A stretch of 64,000 bases of DNA, taken from a virus. Positions 17,534-26,666 of this stretch are shown here, piece after piece (position 1 is the first letter of the stretch; each line of letters opens with the position of its first letter). A program made the position numbers and the translations under genes. A model generated the notes under the pieces. The model did not search any database. It worked only from the letters and a program-made list of their open reading frames with translations, and was not told the DNA's origin. Where the stretch lies: positions 1 to 64,000 of the IMG/VR virus record IMGVR_UViG_3300049893_000724, one strand, 5' to 3'.

Positions 17534-18913
17534 TTATTTTCCAAAAGGATAATATGTTGGAGATCCTTTTTTACCAACGGAGTCTCTGACCGCAGTGATT
17601 TTAGTATATCCACCCTCAGTTATACTTATATAATGACACAAATCAGCAATCACATAATAACCACCAAGATGATCATCCATTTGTTTTGTTGTGCTTGTAT
17701 CGTGAGATGGAGTATCAATATAAATTAAATCTCCAGCGTGTAAACTAAAATCTGCGTAAATTGTGATTGTCGTTTTTGAAGAGAATAATTGATTATATCT
17801 CATCACAGATTGTCCCAGGATATTTCTGGGATCAAAATTTTGTTCTTTTGATTTTTCAATTTGTTGTCTTGTAGTTCCAGAAGGTAATGTTCCAGTATCA
17901 AGGAGAATGTATTGTGTTCGAGTAAAATCTCTACCATCTTCTTTACGATTTAATTCTGGATTTAATTTTGGTAGAGTCTTTCCTGCTTTTTGTAAGTTAT
18001 TTTCAGATCCCAGCAATCCCTTATCTGCTTGAGAATTTGGAGTAATAACTTCATATACACAAGAAAAAGGATCAAAAAGAATTGTTCTTGTTGAATAAGT
18101 TCCAGCTTCATCTTTGGTTTGCATATCACCACTTGGAGTTGGTGGAACCAACTCTAATATTTTTCCATCATACCCCGCAGGCAAATCCGCAGTTTGATTA
18201 TACGCAAAACTTTTAATTTTCTTTTTCCCACCAGACGGATCAGTTTCTGATAACATTCCATCAATGGACTTGAATTTAAATCCATCCGAAGTTTCAAAAA
18301 AGAAAAATCCTGCGGTATTACCTTTAGCATTTTGTGTTTTTGGAATTGCTTTTTTTGCAAGCCAATTTAATGCATAAAATGGTCTTCTTTGATCTCCTGT
18401 AAAATTTAATTCGTTTTCAGTTTCTTCTATATCTAATTTTTTTTCCGATCCAAGAAGTTGAGGATCGGTAAGAATTTTTCTAACGTGTTCAGAAATTTTG
18501 CCATCATATCTTTTATTCAAAACTGACTTAAAATTCCATAGTCCTTCCTTTGACACAAATTCTAATCCAACCAAAGACTTCAAAGTATCTTTAGATAATG
18601 GAGTAATTTTATTCACATACAATTCAACTTTAATCTCTACTCCCTGTGGATCAACCATTGTGATTGATGTTTTTTCTTTTCCTTCTAAAGGAAGACCATC
18701 AAGAAGTGTTCTATAAATTCCATTTTTTTGAACTGTCTGTCCATTATCCGCGTATATAATTTGTGCTCTTATAGTTTCATTCAAAATACTTTCATAATAA
18801 TAAAAGTCAGTGAACATATCAGGAAGTTTATCACTCTTCGTGACTCCATCATTTGATATAATTAAAATATTTTTTAGATTAACTAATCTTTGTTCGACTG
18901 TCTTTTGAGACAT
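17534..18913 (-). CDS. 27: Baseplate hub subunit, gp27-like, 459 aa
   Basis: The protein has the layout of a T4 gp27-type or gpD-type hub. It begins with a tube-like domain (NILIISNDGVTKSDKLPDMF, then FYYYESILNETIRAQIIYAD). A peptide near residue 140 (VRKILTDPQLLG, then LNWLAKKAIP at about 180 with FFFFETSDGFKFKSIDGM) is typical of hub proteins. The C-terminus contains a second barrel with HAGDLIYIDTPS and YYVIADLCHYI. It sits directly upstream of the CP12-like gene and gp5, its T4 partner, and downstream of the tape-measure genes. I infer gp27 from domain order and context rather than from strong identity. Confidence 0.65.
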   Translation of the reverse strand: MSQKTVEQRLVNLKNILIISNDGVTKSDKLPDMFTDFYYYESILNETIRAQIIYADNGQTVQKNGIYRTLLDGLPLEGKEKTSITMVDPQGVEIKVELYVNKITPLSKDTLKSLVGLEFVSKEGLWNFKSVLNKRYDGKISEHVRKILTDPQLLGSEKKLDIEETENELNFTGDQRRPFYALNWLAKKAIPKTQNAKGNTAGFFFFETSDGFKFKSIDGMLSETDPSGGKKKIKSFAYNQTADLPAGYDGKILELVPPTPSGDMQTKDEAGTYSTRTILFDPFSCVYEVITPNSQADKGLLGSENNLQKAGKTLPKLNPELNRKEDGRDFTRTQYILLDTGTLPSGTTRQQIEKSKEQNFDPRNILGQSVMRYNQLFSSKTTITIYADFSLHAGDLIYIDTPSHDTSTTKQMDDHLGGYYVIADLCHYISITEGGYTKITAVRDSVGKKGSPTYYPFGK

Positions 18914-18937
18914 TTATATCATACCTCTTTATTATAT

Positions 18938-21754
18938 TTAACCTCTATTATAAAGGCCATCAAATGTTTCACCATCACTATAAGAAGATCCAAAGGAATC
19001 CCCACCCATAGGTATGGGCATCATTACAGGAACAACTTCTGGTTCTGGTTGTTCAACGACTACTTCTATTCCTGATCCAAACTCATAAGAAGCATAATTT
19101 CTTAAAACTTGAATTGCTCCATCATAATTTGCTTTGTTTAATGCGCCTAAAAATCCTGGGAAGTTTTGCTCTAATGCTGCTGTTGAGTCAGCATCAATAA
19201 CAAACTCCGGTCCTTTTTCACCAATGATTGCTCTTGTAAATCCTCTGACCAGACCTCCCTTTGCTAAAGCTACATGAACGTGATGATAGTGATTTGCATT
19301 TACAGATGATCCCCAATAATCTAACCCAACTTTTTTACCATTTGCAATACCAAATCCAAGAGGTGTGTATATTAGTTGAGTTAATGATGATCCATAATTT
19401 TCAACTAAGTATTTTGCAAATGCTAATTGTTGTGGGGTTCCTCTACCAACACCATCATTTGAATAATCTCTTGCTCTATTTTTCCCATGATATCCACTAT
19501 CTCCTGGACGATAATCACTAGTCAATTGAAGACCAAATTTTTGGGCGATAGAATTAAACTGATCAACTGCACCAACTTTGCCAGCACCAAGAGGTCCGAC
19601 CATTCCAGGACCAGGACCAGTGGTTGACGCTGTTGCTCCAAAATTAGGAACTGAACCTATTTTATTTGCTTGGTAATTATTATACCAACCAAAATAATTA
19701 TCACCAGACTTTCGTTGAATTCCTCCCGAAACACTATATCCTCTAAAATCAGTTCTCCCTTGAACAAACTCTCTTGCATTTTTTTGAAGTGTTGGATCTA
19801 AAAGTGCTGCTGCAACTTTCTTCATCGCATCTTCCGATTGACCAGCAGCCGCTCCAGCACTAGCAGCATCTTTAATTTGATACCACTCTGGATTTGGTTT
19901 ACCAGTTACTCCAGATTTTGGATATCTCCAAGTTGGTTCATACTGCATCTGTCCAACAATAAGATCTTTAATTGTTTTTCCAGAATAAGCACCAGATGCA
20001 AGTCTATTATAAATTGATTGCGCTACGTCAGCCCATGCTTGAGGTTCTCCATCCTCCCTCGAAGCAACAGCGACTAACGTCCAAAAATCAGCATCACCAC
20101 CTTGAATATTGATTGTATCCATTGCATCAGGAGCAGCAGGTCCTGGAACTCCTGCAGGTCTACTTGATGGTTTTAACATCATCTCTCGCATCAAATCATT
20201 AATTACATCATCAAGTTTTGTAGAAATACTCTCCTCCACAGACTTTGCAATGACCTTTGTTAAATCTTCACCTGCCATAAACATTTCAGCATTCACCTCT
20301 CCACCACCTGCAAATGCTCCACCAGTTCTTAATACTTCTCCACTGAAAGTATTATTCATCCAAGAGTTTAACCCCTTTCCAATATTATCATAGTCAAGTG
20401 AAGATGGTTTATCACCTAGGAGTATCTTAGTCGCAACACCAAAAATTGGTCCAAAGAAAGGAATATCGGTGGACTTTTCATAAAACTTTTCAGTATATCT
20501 AAGTGGACTTACAGTGTCTGGTTTATCTGACTTAGGAAATACCTTTTGAATTTCTTTATCACCACCAACAGATGAACCTGGTTTTAGTTTTGGTGGAATG
20601 ATACTAACTTCTCTCTTAGGAGCATCTTTTTTAATTTCTCTTTTTGCAGGACCACCAACAAACTTTCCACCTCTTGTTACAGAACCACCTTGAGCACGTC
20701 CTTGAACTTTTGTTTTCTGTGGTTCTTTCTGCCCAAAGAATAAATCATACAACGAACCACCAATCCAGTCACCTGCAAGTCCACCAAGTATTCCTCCAGC
20801 AATAGATGCTGGTCCACCTATAGCACCAACGGCAGCACCAATAGAACCAAGAAGACCTGCACCAACTGCTTTAAATGCTGCTCTTCCTGGGTTTTCTCCT
20901 AGTGCAACAGAAAGACCAAAATCAATCAGTGCTCCAATAATTGGAAGTCTTTTTAGAAAAGGTCTTACAAATTTTAGAACTAACTTTGATCCACCTCTAC
21001 CAAAAGTTCTTAAAGCAAGTCTAGTTCCAGCTCTTCCCAGTCCTCTTTTTCCAACATCAGCAGATATTTTTCTACCTGATTTTTTAACATCAGGTCCAAA
21101 ATCATCACTACCCAATTCACTAAAAGCAATTGCAGCAATGATACTTGCTTCTATCACCTTATCCATTGCACCTATAAATCCATCAAAAACCTTAGTGAAG
21201 TTTTCTCCACCAAGTCCTTTCAAGAACGCTTTTGTACCATCATATGCTTTATAACCCCAATCAACAAATGTGACTAAACCATTTAAAAGTTTTCCACCCC
21301 AATCAGTCACAAAGTCTAATGCTTGTCCTGCTAACTTTGCAACTCCCATTAATTTAGGAAGGTGTGGTATTAAGCGATAGACAACAAAACCTAAAAGAAC
21401 ATTGAACAAAAACTTTTTGATACGATCAAGAAAACTTAACCTTGGTGCAGCAGGAAGTTTTACCTTATCTATACCCTCATCTTTTGGTTTTTCAAGTTTC
21501 TCTTCTTTTCCTGCAAATCTTTTCTTTTCAGATTCTTTTCTTTTTCTTTCTTCTTCTTTTGCTTTTAGTAAAGTATTAGTTGCAATCAGGTCTTTAATTT
21601 TTATGACTTGTTTTTTGATGACAAGAACATCAGATTGAGGTCCATCTTTTTTTAAAGAAGACACATCAATCTTTTTTGGTTTGATTGCAAGACTTGATTT
21701 ATTAAAAAGTTTAATCGCGCTAATTTTTGCGGGTGGGAGTGCTTTAGGTTCCAT
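18938..21754 (-). CDS. Tape-measure-like tail protein with two peptidoglycan-hydrolase domains, 938 aa
   Basis: Domains in order: a Lys/Glu-rich coiled coil (about 40-95); a hydrophobic helical region with Gly/Ala membrane-like segments (about 115-310); a disordered Pro/Lys linker; a SleB-like cell-wall hydrolase domain (about 545-670, VAVASREDGEPQAWADVAQS with IYNRLASGAYSG); and an M15-like peptidase domain (about 715-820) with the zinc-ligand pattern YRPGDSGYHGKNRARD and HYHHVHVA. The end has AIIGEKGPEFVIDAD, a segment often found in tape measures. It follows the 741-residue protein by three bases. I infer a tail-lumen protein that helps open the cell wall on injection. It may take over the muralytic role missing from gp5. 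Confidence 0.75.
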   Translation of the reverse strand: MEPKALPPAKISAIKLFNKSSLAIKPKKIDVSSLKKDGPQSDVLVIKKQVIKIKDLIATNTLLKAKEEERKRKESEKKRFAGKEEKLEKPKDEGIDKVKLPAAPRLSFLDRIKKFLFNVLLGFVVYRLIPHLPKLMGVAKLAGQALDFVTDWGGKLLNGLVTFVDWGYKAYDGTKAFLKGLGGENFTKVFDGFIGAMDKVIEASIIAAIAFSELGSDDFGPDVKKSGRKISADVGKRGLGRAGTRLALRTFGRGGSKLVLKFVRPFLKRLPIIGALIDFGLSVALGENPGRAAFKAVGAGLLGSIGAAVGAIGGPASIAGGILGGLAGDWIGGSLYDLFFGQKEPQKTKVQGRAQGGSVTRGGKFVGGPAKREIKKDAPKREVSIIPPKLKPGSSVGGDKEIQKVFPKSDKPDTVSPLRYTEKFYEKSTDIPFFGPIFGVATKILLGDKPSSLDYDNIGKGLNSWMNNTFSGEVLRTGGAFAGGGEVNAEMFMAGEDLTKVIAKSVEESISTKLDDVINDLMREMMLKPSSRPAGVPGPAAPDAMDTINIQGGDADFWTLVAVASREDGEPQAWADVAQSIYNRLASGAYSGKTIKDLIVGQMQYEPTWRYPKSGVTGKPNPEWYQIKDAASAGAAAGQSEDAMKKVAAALLDPTLQKNAREFVQGRTDFRGYSVSGGIQRKSGDNYFGWYNNYQANKIGSVPNFGATASTTGPGPGMVGPLGAGKVGAVDQFNSIAQKFGLQLTSDYRPGDSGYHGKNRARDYSNDGVGRGTPQQLAFAKYLVENYGSSLTQLIYTPLGFGIANGKKVGLDYWGSSVNANHYHHVHVALAKGGLVRGFTRAIIGEKGPEFVIDADSTAALEQNFPGFLGALNKANYDGAIQVLRNYASYEFGSGIEVVVEQPEPEVVPVMMPIPMGGDSFGSSYSDGETFDGLYNRG

Positions 21755-21757
21755 ACG

Positions 21758-23983
21758 TTAGAAGATACCCAATATCTTTTTCTTCTTAGTTCTTTCTGGA
21801 CTTGGACAGGTTGCTCCAAAAATTGGTGCCTTTGGAACTCCACCTGTTGACTTCATAGCACCTGCCTTACCAGAACCAACAGGATTAGATCTTACAATCA
21901 CTGGTGGTTTTGATGGTGGAATTGGTGTTGATAATTTTGGTCTAGTTGAAGACAGTTTTATAACATTCATTGCAGTGTTATTAGTTTGATTAAGACCTGC
22001 AAGACCTCCACTTCCAAATTTTGGGGGACTAAATCCAAAAGAACCGTCAGACATCATAGAAGGTTTCTCTAACCCTTTACTTCCACCCTCCAAATACTTT
22101 GCACGATAATCTCTGATGGTTGTATCGGCATCTCTTAACTTCATTGCGTGTTCAGATTCTGCAGGAGATGCTCCACGACTTTCATAATATCCAGGACCAT
22201 ACGTTGAAGTTAATGCAACTGCATCACGATACGCTGCAGTCTCCGCCTCAGTGGGGATGGGAGGAACATCTGGAGTTACTTGCTGACCAGACGGAGTTGC
22301 TTGCTGTCCTGATTTATTTGGTGTTGGTTCTATTTCTGGAGTAGTTACTTTTGGCTTTGCCTGCGGAGAACCTAGATAAAAACTATTCAAATTAGCAACA
22401 AGACTTCCAGTTAATCCCTTTTTAACTTTTGGTGTTTGGTTTTCTGGTGGTGAAGCATAAGGAATTCTTGGTTCAGATGATGAAGTTAATTTATCCAATG
22501 AACTCGTTAGATTATTCAGTGCAGTTTGAACAGCAACTTCCGCAGCGGTTGGTTCATATGTTGATCCATAACCAAGAGTAGCACTAGCACTTCCTTGAGT
22601 TGTTTTACTTCCACCAGTGATATCTACTCCTATCCATCGTGTTTGACCAGTTCCAGGAGCTCCACCAAACGTTGTTCCTACCTTTAACATTCCTCCGCTG
22701 ACTGGGCCATCGCCAATTAGTCCACCACCTGCAGCATAAGTAGTCCCACTAATCATTCTTGGTCTGTTTGTTCCGCCGCCAGCAGCGTTCATTGACTCAA
22801 GTGTATCAACTCCATACTTTTGTACTGCTCCACGAGACATAACAAATTCACCATCACTTAACATCGCAGGAATTTTATCAACTCCTTTCTGCCCACTTAC
22901 ATATCCAGGTCCACCACCAAAAAATCCAAATAACTTTTTAAAATTTGCTAGTCCTCCACCAAAAAATCCAGGTGTCTTTGGTTCTTTCTCTTCTCCGCCA
23001 ATACCACCAAAGTTTTCAATACCACTACTTAAAGCCATGGTGGTGCCTACAGTTGCAGCGACTTGCAACCCAGCACCCAATAATTTTCCACCTCTGCCAC
23101 CTAAAAATCTAGCGACTCCTTTTGCACCAACTAATCTTGCAGCAAGTTGCACAAGTCTTAATGTACCTGCAATTACAAGTTTAGAAAGACCACCAACAAA
23201 TTTGCCAAACTGTGTTCCAAATCTTAGATAAAGTGCTAAAAGTTTTGGCCAATTATCTCCAAAAAATCTACCAATAACTTCTAGTTTTCTTTTATTTTCT
23301 GGATTACCAAACCATTCTAAAAGTAAAAATATAGATCTACCAATAAAGATAGCAGTAAAGTAATCAATAATTTTTTTCAGTAATGATTTAACTGGTGATA
23401 AGATTTTTTCTGCTACTTTAATTGCTGCCTTAAAACCACTTTCAAGTTTTGATTCTTGTAATGCTCTCTTTGCGTCCTCTGCTTCTTTTCTGGATTTTTC
23501 GTTCGCTTTCTTTTGATTTGTATTCTGTTGAGTTAGACTTTTAATAATTTCACCTAACAATCCAATAATTTCTTGGATGTCACTTTTCCCAGTCATCTTT
23601 TCAGTCGCTGGTGGAAGTGCTAACTGTTTAATTCCTGGGAGTAAGTTTTGTTTTTTTAGGTTAATACCAACCGCAGTTCCTTTTTTAAAACTTGCTGCTG
23701 TAATCTTTTTAACTTTAAATCTACCTTTCTTACCCTTTATTCTTTTCCATTCATTAGTAATCAATTCAACTTCTTCTGTTGCAACTCTCTGCTTGGTCAT
23801 TCTAGCAGCAGCCATTCTTTCTCTCAGAAGAGAAGAATAAGTATCATAGTCAATATCAAAAACATCCTCAAGACCAATCATCCTGAGAATTCTTTCATCA
23901 ATTTTTTCATTAACTAAAGCAGTCCCATTCTTTGCCTTTGATGGCATCAGTGCTGGTAAGGTTTTAGAAGAATTGGGTGCCAT
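21758..23983 (-). CDS. Tape-measure-like tail protein, 741 aa
   Basis: The N-terminal third is charged and coiled-coil-like (LTQQNTNQKKANEKSRKEAE). It is followed by hydrophobic helices (IIDYFTAIFIGRSIFLLLEW and others, about 210-330) and Gly-rich stretches. A segment near residue 375 reads VDKIPAMLSDGEFVMSRGAV followed by QKYGVDTLESMNA, the P-A-M-L-x-x-G-E-F-V motif familiar from phage tape-measure proteins. It starts 20 bases inside the end of the gp51-like frame, directly after the gp26 and frameshift unit, which is where tape-measure genes sit in many tailed phages. T4 has gp29 (590 aa) here. Which of the two large proteins sets tail length is not clear from sequence. Confidence 0.7.
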   Translation of the reverse strand: MAPNSSKTLPALMPSKAKNGTALVNEKIDERILRMIGLEDVFDIDYDTYSSLLRERMAAARMTKQRVATEEVELITNEWKRIKGKKGRFKVKKITAASFKKGTAVGINLKKQNLLPGIKQLALPPATEKMTGKSDIQEIIGLLGEIIKSLTQQNTNQKKANEKSRKEAEDAKRALQESKLESGFKAAIKVAEKILSPVKSLLKKIIDYFTAIFIGRSIFLLLEWFGNPENKRKLEVIGRFFGDNWPKLLALYLRFGTQFGKFVGGLSKLVIAGTLRLVQLAARLVGAKGVARFLGGRGGKLLGAGLQVAATVGTTMALSSGIENFGGIGGEEKEPKTPGFFGGGLANFKKLFGFFGGGPGYVSGQKGVDKIPAMLSDGEFVMSRGAVQKYGVDTLESMNAAGGGTNRPRMISGTTYAAGGGLIGDGPVSGGMLKVGTTFGGAPGTGQTRWIGVDITGGSKTTQGSASATLGYGSTYEPTAAEVAVQTALNNLTSSLDKLTSSSEPRIPYASPPENQTPKVKKGLTGSLVANLNSFYLGSPQAKPKVTTPEIEPTPNKSGQQATPSGQQVTPDVPPIPTEAETAAYRDAVALTSTYGPGYYESRGASPAESEHAMKLRDADTTIRDYRAKYLEGGSKGLEKPSMMSDGSFGFSPPKFGSGGLAGLNQTNNTAMNVIKLSSTRPKLSTPIPPSKPPVIVRSNPVGSGKAGAMKSTGGVPKAPIFGATCPSPERTKKKKILGIF

Positions 23984-24143
23984 TTAATTGTTGTTGTTTC
24001 GTTTTCTCTTCTTCTAGATGCTGCTTTAAAAGTTCAACATAGATATCGCGTTCCCACGGTATCATATTTTCAATCTCCGTTAATGAGTATTTATGGTACT
24101 GCATCAAGGAAAAGTTAAGACGAAAATAACTTTCTAGGTCCAT
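23964..24143 (-). CDS. 51: gp51-like baseplate hub assembly frame, 59 aa (probably also expressed as a -1 frameshift extension of gp26)
   Basis: The frame reads MDLESYFRLNFSLMQYHKYS, then LTEIENMIPWERDIYVELL. This resembles the conserved xxFxLMxxHxYSLxEIExMxPWERxIYV segment of T4-like hub assembly proteins (gp51/gp26 family). It overlaps the next gene (741 aa) by 20 bases. The same frame is open upstream to a TTTTTTC slippery heptamer inside gp26, with no stop in between (codons CGC ATA GCA CTG GTC CAT then ATG), so it can be made as a gp26 fusion of about 302 residues. It may also start alone at 24143. This matches the G/GT arrangement of tail-assembly chaperones. Confidence 0.8.
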   Translation of the reverse strand: MDLESYFRLNFSLMQYHKYSLTEIENMIPWERDIYVELLKQHLEEEKTKQQQLNGTQFF

Positions 24144-24154
24144 ATGGACCAGTG

Positions 24155-24874
24155 CTATGCGAAAAAAGATGCTAACCCTTCTAGTACTACTTCACTTTCT
24201 ACCTGAGTTTTTGGATTAGTAACCTTAACTTTATGAGAAAGTTTAGGCATTGTTTCAAAGAACTTCTCAATTTCTTTAAACTGAGATGAATTCATTTGTT
24301 CTAAAAACTCATTCAGTTCTTTTTTAGTCACATCTGAAGTAGACCAAACTTCATCCTCAGTATAAATTTTATCGATACAAGAAGCAATCAATTCAAATGA
24401 TTGATCCATTGCATTTGCATCAGTGAAATCAAAATTGTTTTTAATAAACTGTTCAAGTGATGGATACTTCATTTCCATCATAATATTTTTATCTACTTTA
24501 ATTTTATTTGTATGGTCTTCATTCTTTTGAACTTTGATTGAATCTAAATCAATTTTTACTGTTGTTGTAGTTTGTTCATCATCTGGACAGATTACATTAA
24601 CTTCAATTTCTTCACCAACAGACTTACCACGAATATTCAAAAACAAATATTCAATATCAAAGGTAGGAAGTGTTTCTACCTTAACTCCCTTTGTCAAAAT
24701 ACAATTCTTGATAACTGTTTTGATTGCATTAGTAATTTGCTTCGTATCTTCACTCTCCAAAGCAATTACTAATACCTTTTCTTCTTTTACTAGAAACGGT
24801 CTATATTGAATTGTTTCTCCCGTTGATGGCAATTCAACTTCATAAGTTGGCGTACTAATCTTAGGTAAAGGCAT
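24155..24874 (-). CDS. 26: Baseplate hub assembly protein gp26, 239 aa
   Basis: The N-terminus (STPTYEVELPSTGETIQYRP, then FLVKEEKVLVIALES) matches the T4 gp26-type hub assembly family. The rest contains an acidic beta-rich insert (VNVICPDDEQTTTTVKIDLD) and a helical end. The protein ends EGLASFFA, where the slippery site lies. A CATAAATA late promoter is 28 bases upstream of the ATG. The family assembles the hub and tape measure and is usually not part of the final virion. Assignment is from the characteristic N-terminal segment and its place before the tape-measure genes. Confidence 0.8.
   Translation of the reverse strand: MPLPKISTPTYEVELPSTGETIQYRPFLVKEEKVLVIALESEDTKQITNAIKTVIKNCILTKGVKVETLPTFDIEYLFLNIRGKSVGEEIEVNVICPDDEQTTTTVKIDLDSIKVQKNEDHTNKIKVDKNIMMEMKYPSLEQFIKNNFDFTDANAMDQSFELIASCIDKIYTEDEVWSTSDVTKKELNEFLEQMNSSQFKEIEKFFETMPKLSHKVKVTNPKTQVESEVVLEGLASFFA
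24161..24167 (-). other. Programmed -1 frameshift site TTTTTTC in gp26
   Basis: In the gp26 frame the minus strand reads GCA TCT TTT TTC GCA TAG. The heptamer T TTT TTC fits the X XXY YYZ slippery rule exactly in frame, two codons before the gp26 stop. A slip of -1 continues into the gp51-like frame without a stop. Many tailed phages use such a shift to make the longer tail-assembly chaperone from a gene just before the tape measure. Confidence 0.75.
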
Positions 24875-24901
24875 AATGTCCTATAGAAATTTCAGTGTGA
24901 T

Positions 24902-24909
24902 TATTTATG
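24902..24909 (-). promoter_or_regulatory. Late promoter motif CATAAATA for gp26 and the hub block
   Basis: CATAAATA on the minus strand is 28 bases before the gp26 start, in the 37-base gap after the gp54-like gene. It fits the NATAAATA late consensus. Confidence 0.55.
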
Positions 24910-24911
24910 GA

Positions 24912-25733
24912 TTAAAATCCAGGTCCCAAACGCCCGATAAGATTTCCACCTACTGATCCTCCACCAAGAGGATTGGTTGTTAGGTTCTGCCCCACTTGTC
25001 CACCTATTTCCCCAGTCCTATCAAAACCATATTTTGGATTTATAAAAGTATCAATTTCAGACTTTTGTTTTACATTAAACTCTCCACTAATTAGGTATCG
25101 AGTGTATGTAAATGATACTGTGCATTTTAGTAAAGATGATGAATCATAAGAAACTGGCATCGAAGATATTGATATTGGATATGCCTGCAAAAATCTATAT
25201 CTAGTATATCTTCCATCATAGTCTCTTTCAAATTTATTAATATAAATTTCTGTTCTATAAAGGTTTGGGTAATTCACTCTATATGAAAAATTATCTAACT
25301 CAAGTGCATTATTAGGTGTTCCATCATTATCGGTAAATTGTTCATTTACAATAAAACTAATCCAATTTTCAAAAAATTTAATAATATTATGATCATGGTC
25401 AACATAAAAAGTAAAGTCCGCACGATCATCATATATTCTTCTATATGCATGTCTCTCTGTTACTCCAGTAAAATCATTATTAATTTCGTGAGTTGCTAAT
25501 GAAGAACCAGGAAGAGATGCTTCAGAACAAAGTATTGAATAAAGTTCTTTACTATTATTATCATAAGGAATTCCAATACCAGCCTTACTTTTATCAATAA
25601 ACCATTTTCTTACTTTTTCATTATCATTTCCTGGAGGATTAAACCAACATTCAAAATGAGAAGTTAAGGCAGGTCGTAAAAGTGCTGCCTTAATTTTAGA
25701 AACATTTTTTCTAGATGGTGCTGGCGACGCCAT
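24912..25733 (-). CDS. 54: Baseplate tail-tube initiator, gp54-like, 273 aa
   Basis: The protein has the pattern of the T4 tail-tube fold: FECWFNPPGND near the start, CSEASLPGSSLATHEI (compare the tube CKATALPxG segment), a long hairpin region, RADFTFYVDHDH followed by FFENWISF, and LLKCTVSFTYTRYLI at the end of the fold. It is longer than the tube protein gp19, which fits gp48/gp54 proteins that carry a tube domain. The C-terminal 45 residues are Gly-rich. Its divergent neighbour is the gp4 operon that includes gp48. gp54 is the best fit; a gp19-related variant is the alternative. Confidence 0.65.
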   Translation of the reverse strand: MASPAPSRKNVSKIKAALLRPALTSHFECWFNPPGNDNEKVRKWFIDKSKAGIGIPYDNNSKELYSILCSEASLPGSSLATHEINNDFTGVTERHAYRRIYDDRADFTFYVDHDHNIIKFFENWISFIVNEQFTDNDGTPNNALELDNFSYRVNYPNLYRTEIYINKFERDYDGRYTRYRFLQAYPISISSMPVSYDSSSLLKCTVSFTYTRYLISGEFNVKQKSEIDTFINPKYGFDRTGEIGGQVGQNLTTNPLGGGSVGGNLIGRLGPGF

Positions 25734-25734
25734 T

Positions 25735-25742
25735 TATAAATA
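25735..25742 (+). promoter_or_regulatory. Late promoter TATAAATA for the gp4-gp48-gp53 operon
   Basis: A perfect T4 late promoter TATAAATA lies on the plus strand 24 bases before the gp4 ATG, in the 32-base gap between divergent genes. It is the only promoter candidate I see for the plus-strand virion genes. Confidence 0.75.
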
Positions 25743-25765
25743 TTTTTTGATCTTATATATTATGT

Positions 25766-26209
25766 ATGGCAGAAAGTATAAAAAGTAAGTACAAACCATC
25801 GTACCCCCAAAAATATAAAGGAGATCCAAATAATATTATTTGTAGGAGTAGTTGGGAAAGACGTTTCTGCCATTGGTGTGATTTAAATGAAAGTATTTTA
25901 GAGTGGGGTAGTGAAGAATTTTGGATTCCATATCGTTCTCCTATTGACAATCGTGTTCATCGGTACTTTCCAGATTTTATTATTAAAGTAAAAGAACAAT
26001 CTGGGCAGATTAAAACCTATGTGATTGAAGTGAAACCAAAGAAACAAACAGTACCCCCACAGAAAAAAAGTAGGGTTACTAAATCATATCTCTATGAATG
26101 CACGACTTATGCAGTGAACCAAGCAAAGTGGAAAGCAGCAAAAGAATTTTGTGATGATAGATTATTAGAGTTTAAAGTCATCACCGAAGAAGAACTAGGT
26201 ATTAAATAA
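25766..26209 (+). CDS. 4: Head completion protein gp4, 147 aa
   Basis: This is the T4 gp4 (gp50/65) family, which finishes the filled head before tail joining and has a nuclease-like fold. Visible blocks: YKGDPNNIICRSSWERRFC, WCDLNESILEWGSEEFWIPY, HRYFPDFIIKVKEQ and TYVIEVKPKKQT. The E-x(n)-PDF-x(n)-EVKP pattern is that of PD-(D/E)XK-like nucleases, with D in YFPDF and E/K in VIEVKP. The length is close to T4 gp4 (150 aa). Its TAA overlaps the next ATG (TAATG). It is first in the plus-strand operon. Confidence 0.88.
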   Translation: MAESIKSKYKPSYPQKYKGDPNNIICRSSWERRFCHWCDLNESILEWGSEEFWIPYRSPIDNRVHRYFPDFIIKVKEQSGQIKTYVIEVKPKKQTVPPQKKSRVTKSYLYECTTYAVNQAKWKAAKEFCDDRLLEFKVITEEELGIK

Positions 26210-26595
26210 TGGCACAAGGATTTGGTCAATATGTAGGAACAACGGCAAGAGTTAATAAACTTAAGCAAGAGGTCGCTAAAAGAGATTTAAAAGATCCAGA
26301 AGATATTATGCTTTTGATTATGGAACTCTTTACTGAAAAAACTTGGGTTCCTGAAGTTGGAAAGTTTTATACGTTTGTTTATAATCCTAAGACACCAGAT
26401 ATTGAATATGATCAACATCCATTGATTGCTTGCACAGAAATTCAAAGATGGGGATTTAAAGCAATCAATTTTCACTGGAGACAATCAAGAAATTATACTT
26501 GGGAAGAATTGGCAGGACAACTTCACGTCGTTAAGTATGAAGAACTTGATGAACTTCTATCTCTACAATATGCAAAATTCCGTCTAAATAAATAA
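26209..26595 (+). CDS. Conserved T4-like phage protein of unknown function, 128 aa
   Basis: The central segment reads GKFYTFVYNPKTPDIEYDQH, then PLIACTEIQRWGFKAINFHW. The YDxxPLIxxxxxxxxGFxxxNxHW pattern recurs in T4-like phage proteins encoded near head or tail genes, but I cannot name the family with certainty. The end is helical (YEELDELLSLQYAKFRLNK). It is translationally coupled to gp4 by a 1-base overlap and followed by gp48, so a virion-assembly role is likely. No membrane segment or signal peptide is present. Confidence 0.7.
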   Translation: MAQGFGQYVGTTARVNKLKQEVAKRDLKDPEDIMLLIMELFTEKTWVPEVGKFYTFVYNPKTPDIEYDQHPLIACTEIQRWGFKAINFHWRQSRNYTWEELAGQLHVVKYEELDELLSLQYAKFRLNK

Positions 26596-26666
26596 AAAAC
26601 CGCGTCAATGCCTAAAAGAATAAGACAACGTACCTTCATTTGTTCCTTTTATGAGGAGATTGTCTG

